A stretch of DNA of 41,452 bases from positions 1 to 41,452 of the forward strand of contig JAQBOU010000016.1 of NCBI GenBank assembly GCA_028287865.1, in the 5' to 3' direction. Below are positions 34,273 to 41,182 of the stretch, in pieces. The notes beneath the pieces are model-generated. The model saw nothing but the letters and a program-made list of their open reading frames with translations. It was not told the DNA's origin and searched no databases. The first letter of the stretch is position 1. Every line of letters begins with the position of its first letter. The translations under genes and the position numbers were made by a program. The stretch comes from Mucilaginibacter sp. (GTDB lineage: Bacteria; Bacteroidota; Bacteroidia; Sphingobacteriales; Sphingobacteriaceae).

Positions 34273-35022
34273 CTAACTGTTCATTACCGCGCCGCAGTTA
34301 ATATCAATTGCCTGCCCGGTTATTGAACCCTGGCTTAAAAGGTAAGCTACCAGTCCGGCTATCTCATCAGGCTGGCTCATACGTTTTAAAGGGACGCTTT
34401 GCATGGCGATATCATAAAATGCTTCTTTTGTTATGCCTATACCATCCGCTATTCCCTGCAAACCTTCCTGCGACATCTCCGTATCTACCCATCCGGGGCA
34501 AATAGCGTTTACCAATATATTTTGCGGCGCATATTGTACCGCCCATGAACGCATCAAGCCAAGCAACCCTGCTTTTGAAGCGCAATAGGCCGAATAATTA
34601 GCAACCCCCAAACGTGCCAGAACTGATGAGGTGATTACAATATGCTTTTCACCCGCCGCTTTACTTAACAGCGGCAAAAAAGTATTTACAAAGTTATAGG
34701 TCCCGGTTAAATTGGTGCCGATAATGTCATCCCAGCGGTCATTCCCGCCCCAATAGTTTTCCCCTCCGATGCCCGAATTGGCTATCAGGCCGTCAATTAC
34801 CATCTCACTTATCTGATCTGCAGCTATTGCCAGGCTTTCTTTATCGCGGATATCAGCAGGCAAAACCTGGTGGTTGCCTGTTTCCAATAAATTTAAGGTC
34901 TCTTTTAGTGCAGGTTCTTTACGCCCTAATAAAATACAGTTGTGACCGTTGTTACTTAGTTTTTGAGCGATAGCCCGGCCAATTCCGCTGCCGGCACCGC
35001 TGATGAGATAAGTTTTAACCAT
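34273..35022 (-). CDS. Short-chain dehydrogenase/reductase (FabG-like)
   Basis: A 249-residue NAD(P)-dependent oxidoreductase. Rossmann motif ISGAGSGIGRAIAQKL at the N-terminus, LIANSGIG in place of NNAG, catalytic VITSSVLARLG, YSAYCASKAG (Tyr and Lys of the active site) and ICPGWVDTEMSQEG; C-terminal GSITGQAIDINCGAVM. This is the classical SDR form, similar to 3-oxoacyl-ACP reductase or sugar/steroid dehydrogenases; the substrate is open. It starts 5 bases after the DUF1835 gene ends on the same strand, so the two are an operon. Confidence 0.88.
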   Translation of the reverse strand: MVKTYLISGAGSGIGRAIAQKLSNNGHNCILLGRKEPALKETLNLLETGNHQVLPADIRDKESLAIAADQISEMVIDGLIANSGIGGENYWGGNDRWDDIIGTNLTGTYNFVNTFLPLLSKAAGEKHIVITSSVLARLGVANYSAYCASKAGLLGLMRSWAVQYAPQNILVNAICPGWVDTEMSQEGLQGIADGIGITKEAFYDIAMQSVPLKRMSQPDEIAGLVAYLLSQGSITGQAIDINCGAVMNS

Positions 35023-35027
35023 ACTAA

Positions 35028-35816
35028 TTATAAAGTGATCAATGCTTTGCTTTCCAGCCGGTGAAGATAAATATCAATTTCCATATCACCCATGCCATAT
35101 ATTTTTTCGGTTTTCCAAAAAGCCTTATAGATCTCCGGGCGTGTTTTATTTCCGGCGTGATAAATATCCAGCAGTTTTTCCTCAATGTAATTTAAGCCGT
35201 TTTGATTTACCGGTAAGCGCACAAGCTGCGCTTTTAACGCAGGTTTTAAACAACGTAAAATACCCCAGAAATCGGTTCTCTCTAAATAACTTTTTAGCTT
35301 TTCGGCATCATGACTGACGTATATCTTCCAGGCTTCTTCTGCCAAAATCAAATCAAAACCACTTAATTGAATGCGAATGTTATCGTAAAGGTATTCCAGC
35401 TCTTCTCCGGTTAGTTCTCCCATTCCCATAAAGTTATTTTTACCGGGGTAATCATCCGGGCAAATCAGGTAAACGGCCGGCGCAGAAAGATTAGTCTTTT
35501 GTTTCAGCCAGGTCATTACACCCAGCATGTTCACCTGGCAATGCAGGTCGAACTCAAACCATAGGTTAATTTCATCATAATGTTCATCCAGCATTGTCAG
35601 CGGGTCAAGTACTTTTTGCTGATATTTTTCTGGCGTTTCGTCAAAACCTCCGCAAATCCAATCCAGCCGGTTTTTCCAGAAACTACCCGCTGTGATATTT
35701 TCTTCCAGCGGCCCCTCCGATAATACTTCACGCCAAATCATCACATCACCGTCAAGGCCTGTGTCTTCAAAACTATTTGCTGTTGAATCGCCGTTAAGGA
35801 TATGGAGGATGTTCAT
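35028..35816 (-). CDS. DUF1835 domain protein
   Basis: A 262-residue cytoplasmic protein of unknown function. The N-terminus NILHILNGDSTANSFEDTGL, then GDVMIWREVLSEGPLEE, is the DUF1835 signature; the C-terminal part has helical character with a NGLNYIEEKLLDIYHAG block. DUF1835 proteins are reported in diverse bacteria without a settled role. It lies between the SDR (5 bases downstream) and the ligase (151 bases upstream, with a hairpin), so it is likely transcribed with the SDR. Confidence 0.85.
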   Translation of the reverse strand: MNILHILNGDSTANSFEDTGLDGDVMIWREVLSEGPLEENITAGSFWKNRLDWICGGFDETPEKYQQKVLDPLTMLDEHYDEINLWFEFDLHCQVNMLGVMTWLKQKTNLSAPAVYLICPDDYPGKNNFMGMGELTGEELEYLYDNIRIQLSGFDLILAEEAWKIYVSHDAEKLKSYLERTDFWGILRCLKPALKAQLVRLPVNQNGLNYIEEKLLDIYHAGNKTRPEIYKAFWKTEKIYGMGDMEIDIYLHRLESKALITL

Positions 35817-35937
35817 TTGGCGGAAATTAAGATATTTGAGTTAAAATATTCGTTTGTTTGAAATAATTAACGGCTGGAAACATGCTCCCGTATCAATTAA
35901 CATTAATGATACAAAAGCAGATATCATTTCAATGTCA

Positions 35938-35969
35938 AGCCAGCTGTAGTTGCATACCTACAGCTGGCT
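35938..35969 (-). terminator. Perfect hairpin at the ligase stop codon
   Basis: AGCCAGCTGTAG (35938-35949) and its exact complement (35958-35969) form a 12-bp stem with an 8-base loop; the outer edge overlaps the ligase stop codon (35968-35970). No T-run follows on the minus strand, so it is not a classic intrinsic terminator; it may stabilise the message or be an intergenic repeat. Confidence 0.55.
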
Positions 35970-37584
35970 AATCTCCCAATAAAGCCCTTAAACTATCCAA
36001 GGTATCCGCTTCTTCCTTCGGCTTATCATGCCGCCAGCGTAATATGCGCGGAAAACGCAAGGCAATGCCAGATTTGTGGCGGGTTGATCTGTTGATCCCT
36101 TCAAAGCCTATCTCAAAAACCAGCTCGGGTTTTACTGTGCGTACCGGCCCAAATTTTTCGAGCGTATTGCGTTTTATAAAATAATCAACCTTGTTGATCT
36201 CGGCGTCTGTTAAGCCGGAGTATGCTTTGGCAAAAGGCACCAGCTTATCGCCATCCCACACTGCAAAGGTATAATCGGTATATAAATCGGCCCGGCGGCC
36301 ATGGCCTTTTTGGGCATATATCATCACCGCATCCACCGAGAGCGGATCGATCTTCCACTTCCACCAGTCGCCGCGCTTGCGGCCTACCTGGTAGGCCGCG
36401 CTTTTGCGCTTAAGCATAATACCTTCGGCAATCATTGCCCTTGATTGTTCCCTTATGGTACCCAACTCCTCCCAGGTAGCAAAGGGAATCAATGCTGAGA
36501 TATGAAACACGTCCGGGAAAGGTGTAGCCGAGTGTAATTGCTCCAGTATCTGCCTGCGTTCCGTTTGTGTTTTGTAGCGGATGTCTTCTCCATTATATTC
36601 CAGGCAATCATAGGCAATAACAGCCACCGGGCTTTCTTCCAGTATTTTTTTATTAAGGTTTTTTCTGCCGATGCGCGTTTGCAGTACATTGAAAGGCATG
36701 GGCAAGCCATTGGTAAAGCTCAATAATTCCCCATCTATCACTGTGCCATCGGGCAGGGCGTTTAAAAAAGGATGCAGCTCCGGAAATTTATCAGTCGACA
36801 AATCCTCCCCGCGGCTCCATACAAATATTTTACCGCTCCGCTTTATCATTTGGGCGCGAATACCATCCCACTTCCATTCTGCCTGCCACTGTGCTTCATC
36901 GCCCAAAGACATTTTCAGCTCGTCGGCAGATTTTTGTTTTTCGGAGGTTTCCTGGATGGGATAAGCAAGGAAAAAAGGATACGGCCGCGAAATATCATCC
37001 GCAGCGCCCTCTTCCTGTATGAGCTGCTGATAGGTATACGTTTCGGGTTGCCAGCCTCCCATAATTCGGTGGGTTAGGGTAGGTGCATCTATCTTCGAAA
37101 TTTCTGCGAGTGCCTTTATTACGAGGTTTTGTGATACCCCAACCCTGAAGCTGCCTGTAAGCAGTTTGTTAAATACAAAACGTTCACTGCTATCCAGCAT
37201 CGCCCATGATTCCAGCAGCCAAAGTTTTTTTTCCTCTTCTGTTTTATTGCCCAATGCATTTATCTCTGCAATCCATTCAGTGAGCATTTTACTGCTGCTG
37301 CCGGTATTTTGCGGCATTAACAGCGACATGGTTTCGGCAAGGTCACCCACTACATGGTAGCTTTCTTCAAATAACCATGGCGGAATGTTGGAGGCCTCAA
37401 TGGCCCAATTCCTTACCAGGGTTGAGTTGATCTGTCTTTTTGGTTTACGCCCGGCAAACAAAGCCAGCATGTGCATTTTATCGCTATCCGGCACACTATT
37501 AAAATAATCTTTTAAAACTTTAACTTTTTCGTTGGTTTTGTTGGTTTCATCCAGCAAAAGAAATAAACGGGCAAAGGATTTCAT
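35968..37584 (-). CDS. ATP-dependent DNA ligase of the exonuclease-associated type
   Basis: Seals DNA nicks using ATP. A 538-residue protein with an N-terminal helical DNA-binding domain (about 1-200) and the adenylation domain starting with WKWDGIRAQ (nucleophile Lys238 in KWDG), VWSRGEDLST, GTVIDGELLSF (motif III), GIMLKRKSAAYQVGRKRGDW (motif IV/V region) and an OB domain with ELVFEIGFEGINRSTRHKSG. It starts within the 4-base ATGA overlap with the exonuclease stop, so the two are translationally coupled. In related genomes a DEXH helicase and a metallophosphoesterase often complete this repair cluster; neither is in the window. Confidence 0.94.
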   Translation of the reverse strand: MKSFARLFLLLDETNKTNEKVKVLKDYFNSVPDSDKMHMLALFAGRKPKRQINSTLVRNWAIEASNIPPWLFEESYHVVGDLAETMSLLMPQNTGSSSKMLTEWIAEINALGNKTEEEKKLWLLESWAMLDSSERFVFNKLLTGSFRVGVSQNLVIKALAEISKIDAPTLTHRIMGGWQPETYTYQQLIQEEGAADDISRPYPFFLAYPIQETSEKQKSADELKMSLGDEAQWQAEWKWDGIRAQMIKRSGKIFVWSRGEDLSTDKFPELHPFLNALPDGTVIDGELLSFTNGLPMPFNVLQTRIGRKNLNKKILEESPVAVIAYDCLEYNGEDIRYKTQTERRQILEQLHSATPFPDVFHISALIPFATWEELGTIREQSRAMIAEGIMLKRKSAAYQVGRKRGDWWKWKIDPLSVDAVMIYAQKGHGRRADLYTDYTFAVWDGDKLVPFAKAYSGLTDAEINKVDYFIKRNTLEKFGPVRTVKPELVFEIGFEGINRSTRHKSGIALRFPRILRWRHDKPKEEADTLDSLRALLGD

Positions 37585-38714
37585 AGCGGCTCCTCCCCGG
37601 CATCCGCGCCCTCTGAATCTTCCCCGGAAGGGGAGACTTTAACTTCGCTTCTTTTCGAAACCTTCCCTTCAGGGGTGGGTTGAACAGACCTCTCTTCTTC
37701 CGCTGCGTCTGAAGGCGCTGCGCCTTCATCGTCTCCATATAGGGTGTGCACTTCGTGCGCATCAAACCCAATTTCGTTTAAATACCTTGCAAAAGTTGCC
37801 GTATAACCATGGGTAAGGTATACGCTTTCGCACCCGGTGGCATCAATGGCGCTGATGAGGCCATCCCAGTCGGCATGGTCTGATAGCACAAAACCGCGGT
37901 CGGCAGCGCGGCGGCGTTTGGCGCCGCGGATGGCCATCCAGCCGGAGCAGTAACCAAAACTATAAGGCTGAAACTTCCGCATCCAGGGAGTCCCTACCGA
38001 TGACGGCGGTGCAAGGATAATCCCCTTACGAACCTCCTCCTTTAAAGTATCGGCGGTGATGCGTTCGGTGGGGTTTAATAATAGGCCATTGCGGCGCAGC
38101 GCTTCGTTGGTATTTTCAATTACCCCGTGCGTGTACACTTTGCCGATATTAAGGTCGAGGTTTTGTAGTATGCGTTGTGCCTTTCCTAACGAATATCCAA
38201 CTAAAACGGTTGCGAGGCCATGCTGCTGGTTGCTGAACCACCAACTATCAATATCATTAAAAATTCCTGCCTGCGGTTTCCATTGGTATACCGGCATGCC
38301 AAACGTACACTCAGATATAAAATGATGGCAGCGCACCGGCTCGAAAGGGGTTGATATACCATCGTCCTCTACCTTGTAATCTCCGGAAACCACCCATACT
38401 TCGCCCTGGTATTCCATCCTGACCTGTGCCGAACCAATAACATGCCCTGCCGGGTGCAAGGATACCTGCACGCCGTTCTTCATTATCTTTTCGCCATAAG
38501 CAACGGTTTGTAATTGAATATCTCCCAGACGATACAGCAAAACCTCTTTCGAAAAATGATGGGCCAGGTAGTGCTTGTTGCCAAAATAAGCATGGTCCGC
38601 ATGGGCGTGGGTAATAACGGCGTCATCCACCGGTTTCCAGGGATCAATGTAGAATTTTCCCGCCGGACAGTAAATTCCTTTATCTGTAAATTCCAGCAGT
38701 GGTTTTTTTGCCAT
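37581..38714 (-). CDS. Ligase-associated DNA exonuclease (metallo-beta-lactamase fold)
   Basis: A 377-residue MBL-fold nuclease, predicted to process DNA ends for the ligase. The metal site is THAHADHAYFGNK (HxHxDH), with later ligands in LHPAGHVIGSAQV, VSGDYKVED and VLSDHADWDGL. The family core ends near residue 330 (HEVHTLYGDDEG). The final 40-odd residues (from RSVQPTPEGKVSKR onwards) are charged and low-complexity, and are encoded by palindromic repeat sequence. The ATG at 38712-38714 gives the family start MAKKPLLEFTDKG; an open extension to 38840 is repeat-like. It overlaps the ligase by 4 bases. Confidence 0.9.
   Translation of the reverse strand: MAKKPLLEFTDKGIYCPAGKFYIDPWKPVDDAVITHAHADHAYFGNKHYLAHHFSKEVLLYRLGDIQLQTVAYGEKIMKNGVQVSLHPAGHVIGSAQVRMEYQGEVWVVSGDYKVEDDGISTPFEPVRCHHFISECTFGMPVYQWKPQAGIFNDIDSWWFSNQQHGLATVLVGYSLGKAQRILQNLDLNIGKVYTHGVIENTNEALRRNGLLLNPTERITADTLKEEVRKGIILAPPSSVGTPWMRKFQPYSFGYCSGWMAIRGAKRRRAADRGFVLSDHADWDGLISAIDATGCESVYLTHGYTATFARYLNEIGFDAHEVHTLYGDDEGAAPSDAAEEERSVQPTPEGKVSKRSEVKVSPSGEDSEGADAGEEPL
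37619..37727. repeat. Palindromic repeat sequence forming the exonuclease 3' end
   Basis: Two palindromes lie in the last 150 bases of the exonuclease gene: CTTCC-CC-GGAAG (37619-37630) and GAAGGCG-CTG-CGCCTTC (37711-37727), with the phrase ACTTCGCTTCTTTTCGAAAC between them. They resemble intergenic repeat elements of related genomes, which have been taken into the reading frame here. Confidence 0.5.
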
Positions 38715-38772
38715 GCTAAATAAACGATGATTGCCGAAATTGGTTTTAAAGTAAGTATCTGTTAGTTGTAGT

Positions 38773-38824
38773 GTTCCATTTTTTGAGATGGAACGCCTGG
38801 AACGCTTGGAACGGGTGGACACTT
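38773..38824. repeat. Nine-base tandem repeat with hairpin upstream of the exonuclease
   Basis: TGGAACGCC, TGGAACGCT, TGGAACGGG and a partial TGGACACTT run in tandem at 38789-38824. GTTCCAT (38773-38779) also pairs with ATGGAAC (38788-38794). The array lies 59 bases upstream of the exonuclease start, in its leader or promoter. Confidence 0.6.
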
Positions 38825-38941
38825 GAAGTGAATGGGGCAATTGGCTTTATTTCAGCTCATTAATAAAAAGCAATGAATTTTCATAAATAGCAAGTAAAGA
38901 TGAAAATTATTGTAACTTTAAACGTGGCAACCTATTACCTG

Positions 38942-39091
38942 ATGACAGACCAACCAACAACTTGCCCCGTATGTGGTACGAGAACAGAAATTATTTCAGA
39001 CTTTTACCATACCTTGCTTCAATTACAAATTAACGAATGTTTAAATGGTAATTGTAAACACGTATTTTTCGAGGTAGAAGATCAATTATGA
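38942..39091 (+). CDS. Zinc-ribbon mini-protein paired with an HNH nuclease
   Basis: A 49-residue protein with two cysteine pairs: CPVC near the start and ECLNGNC later, spaced to bind one zinc as a ribbon. No other domain. The frame is open to an ATG at 38900, which would add 14 hydrophobic residues, but a TAACTTTA -7-like element at 38913-38920 and the start of the cysteine motif favour the ATG at 38942. Its stop overlaps the next start by 4 bases (ATGA), so it is coupled to the HNH nuclease and may bind or regulate it. Confidence 0.65.
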   Translation: MTDQPTTCPVCGTRTEIISDFYHTLLQLQINECLNGNCKHVFFEVEDQL

Positions 39092-39861
39092 AAGAAGGCC
39101 AAAGGCTTTGGACTAAAGAAGAATCCGTTTTAGCCATTAATTTATATTGCAAGATACCTTTCGGGCAGATGCACTCGCGTAATGCGGATGTGATCGAATT
39201 AGCGGCCCTGATTGATCGTTCGCCAAGTTCCGTTGCCCGTAAGCTGGGAAACTTCGCCAGCTTTGATCCCAAACTAAAAGAACGTGGAGTTAAAGGCTTG
39301 GAAAACGTCAGTAAGCTGGATAAGCAAATCTGGCAGGATTACATGCACGATTGGGATGAGCAATTTATTGAAAGCGAAAAGCTCCTTGCTAAAAAGAAGC
39401 ACACTACCATTGAACAGTTAAACTATATCGACCTTGACACCTTAAAAGATGTTGAAGGCAAGGAAAAAGAGCGTTTAGTGATTGTGCAGGTCAATCAATC
39501 CCTTTTCCGTAAAATGGTGTTGACCAACTTTAATAACAAATGCTGTATTACTGGTATCACACAACCTGAATTATTAGTAGCCAGTCATATTTTGCCTTGG
39601 AGCAAGGATAAGGGAAATCGCTTAAATCCGAAAAATGGATTGGCTTTAAATACCTTGCACGATAAAGCTTTTGATTGTGGTTTAATAACCATAACAACCG
39701 ATCTAAAAATAAAAATCTCACCAAGCTTTTTAAAAAACAGCAACGTGCTCAGCATCAAGCAAAACTTTATTGACTATGATGGCAAGCCTTTGATAGAACC
39801 ACAAAAATTCTTTCCGGATGTAGAATTTTTAAAAGTGCATAACGAAAGATTTAAAGGATAA
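39088..39861 (+). CDS. HNH endonuclease-domain protein
   Basis: A 257-residue DNA-binding nuclease candidate. The N-terminal half has an HTH-like helical part (LWTKEESVLAINLYCKIP, then SPSSVARKLGNF). The C-terminal half (about 135-205) is an HNH_2 domain: KCCITGI, ASHILPW with His167, LNPKNGLALNTLHDKAFDCG with Asn183 and His191. Such proteins occur in restriction and defence islands. It is translationally coupled to the zinc-ribbon protein, and a vsr remnant lies 0.4 kb downstream. Function as a restriction enzyme is a reasonable inference, not shown. Confidence 0.85.
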   Translation: MKEGQRLWTKEESVLAINLYCKIPFGQMHSRNADVIELAALIDRSPSSVARKLGNFASFDPKLKERGVKGLENVSKLDKQIWQDYMHDWDEQFIESEKLLAKKKHTTIEQLNYIDLDTLKDVEGKEKERLVIVQVNQSLFRKMVLTNFNNKCCITGITQPELLVASHILPWSKDKGNRLNPKNGLALNTLHDKAFDCGLITITTDLKIKISPSFLKNSNVLSIKQNFIDYDGKPLIEPQKFFPDVEFLKVHNERFKG

Positions 39862-39878
39862 AGGTCACTTATATCCGA

Positions 39879-39909
39879 TTGACAGTCTTTCTTCTTCCTT
39901 TTATCTTGG
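39879..39909 (+). promoter_or_regulatory. Promoter of the 105-residue unknown gene
   Basis: TTG (39879-39881), 20 bases, then TATCTTGG (39902-39909), close to the -33/-7 consensus. The -7 ends 3 bases before the ATG at 39913, so the message would be nearly leaderless. Confidence 0.35.
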
Positions 39910-39912
39910 CGA

Positions 39913-40230
39913 ATGCCAAATATTAAATTCAATTACCTCTATCGCGATAGCGCCAACTACAAAAAGTTTGGCTATGTGGTTTTTTCCAATCATAATAATA
40001 TTGAATTGTCTGAATTAGAAAGCCTAATCAGATCCAAACTAATTTATGAAACATGGTTTTATGCTGATGAATGGAATTTGCCCGAACTATTTTTGGAGCA
40101 TTGTGATTTTAGATTTGACCCTACCTGGCATGAGTTTGAAAGTGTTGAATATCAATACAATACAAATGGAAAAATCTCTCCGATTGAGAAGTTTATATTA
40201 ATAATAGAACAAACTAATAGGTCATTTTAG
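39913..40230 (+). CDS. Unknown 105-residue protein
   Basis: I do not recognise a named family. It is a small acidic soluble protein with NIKFNYLYRDSANYKKFG at the N-terminus, ELSELESLIRSKLIYETWFY, EWNLPELFLEHCDFRFDP and a WHEFESVEYQ segment, which look conserved rather than random. It follows the HNH gene by 51 bases and may be part of the same accessory unit. No signal peptide. It could be an immunity or accessory protein; there is no direct evidence. Confidence 0.65.
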   Translation: MPNIKFNYLYRDSANYKKFGYVVFSNHNNIELSELESLIRSKLIYETWFYADEWNLPELFLEHCDFRFDPTWHEFESVEYQYNTNGKISPIEKFILIIEQTNRSF

Positions 40231-40259
40231 TCGTCTGTATAAGATGTCGCATCTTTCCG

Positions 40260-40391
40260 CTAGTCTAAAGTCCCGTACCGGAAACCGTTTTTATGCAGAA
40301 ACTTCCGCACCAGCATTTCAGGCTTGGTATCCTTGCTGCGAATGCGCGACATATTGTAGCTGCGGGTTTCTTTGGAGTGTACATCTGCCAT
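40260..40391 (-). pseudogene. Truncated very-short-patch-repair endonuclease (Vsr) remnant
   Basis: Minus-strand codons from the ATG at 40389-40391 give 43 residues: MADVHSKETRSYNMSRIR, SKDTKPEMLVRKFLHKNGF, then RYG followed by TLD and a stop. The first 40 residues are the conserved N-terminus of Vsr, the T:G mismatch nickase that accompanies Dcm-type cytosine methylases. The catalytic core and the rest (about 90 residues) are missing, and the sequence ends in unrelated bases after GFRYG. It is a dead gene left from a restriction-modification locus. The 40231-40609 gap holds nothing else that codes; an imperfect palindrome (40470-40491) lies in it. Confidence 0.8.
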
Positions 40392-40469
40392 AATGTAAAG
40401 GTATTACAAAGTTTAAAAGAGATGGTTTTACAGGTAGGCAGATAGCTGAGGAATGATTTCATACCGCTG

Positions 40470-40491
40470 GAGGCGCAATGCATCGCGTCTC
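40470..40491. repeat. Imperfect palindrome GAGGCG...CGTCTC
   Basis: GAGGCGCAATGCATCGCGTC followed by TC reads almost the same on both strands (GAGGCG against GAGACG, ATGCAT in the middle). It resembles repeat elements of related genomes and lies between the vsr remnant and the outer-membrane gene. Confidence 0.35.
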
Positions 40492-40579
40492 TTCCGCAAA
40501 CGCCCGAATATGGATCCAAAATACCTCATTTATTGCGCGCCGGGGATTTTTCCAATTTTTAATCCCGGTAAATTTTCTA

Positions 40580-40597
40580 TTTTAGTCCCGACTAAAA
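40580..40597. promoter_or_regulatory. Inverted repeat before the outer-membrane gene
   Basis: TTTTAGT (40580-40586), CCCG, ACTAAAA (40591-40597) is a perfect 7-base inverted repeat that ends 12 bases before the ATG at 40610. It may be an operator or a leader hairpin. Confidence 0.35.
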
Positions 40598-40609
40598 CCT
40601 TCACAATTC

Positions 40610-41182
40610 ATGAAAAAACTTTTACTCGCTTTTTGTTTTTCAATGGCAACGGGTGCTGCATTTTCACAGGGCTATGGAAATGATGACCACCCCATAACTT
40701 TCGGACTATCCGGCGGGTCAAGCTTTGCCGATATGTTAGTGAACTCGCCTTATAAAACTTATATTTATGCTACAGAGGCCAGTCCTTTTTCCGTAGGCCT
40801 TACTGCAGATTATAAGATAAACGACTATTTCTCCATTATGCCGGGTATATCCTACGCGGGTAAGGGCGGCAATTTAAATGCCATATATGTGGTCGACGCC
40901 AATAACCAAAGTAACCAGGTGGACATTAATGACATTTACAAGCTGCATTACCTGGAAATCCCGGTTGACTTTATAGGACATTGGCCGTTTGCCAGCGGCG
41001 CCAACATTTTTTTAGGCGCGGGACCCTATTTTTCGTATGGCTTAAACGGCACCAACGTTCAGTCAAATTTCGACCAGACACAAACATACCATATCAAATT
41101 TGGCAGCAGGTCCCTGTCAAAAAAATCATCACCCGTCATTGCGAAGAATGAAGCAATCTCTAAACTATACAGATCAAACTGA
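40610..41182 (+). pseudogene. Outer-membrane beta-barrel (porin-like) protein, truncated by a repeat
   Basis: The reading frame starts with a signal peptide (KKLLLAFCFSMATGAAFS) and continues as a typical Bacteroidota outer-membrane barrel (PorT-like/OMP_b-brl): ITFGLSGGSSFADMLV, FSVGLTADYKINDYFSIMPG, LHYLEIPVDFIGHWPF and FLGAGPYFSYGLNG. After about residue 164 (YHIKFGSRS) homology stops: the last 26 codons (from LSKKSSPVIAKNE) are encoded by the repeat at 41134-41161. Normal members continue for about another 40-60 residues of strands. The gene is therefore probably broken by repeat insertion, although a shortened product is possible. Confidence 0.7.

Noticed and set aside
38715..38840. N-terminal extension of the exonuclease
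   Set aside because: The extension is basic and low-complexity, is encoded by the 9-base repeat, and the family start is at 38714.
40265..40519. 84-residue minus-strand reading frame
   Set aside because: It overlaps the vsr remnant in another frame, has no protein-like features and a cysteine-rich random composition; the vsr frame has clear homology.
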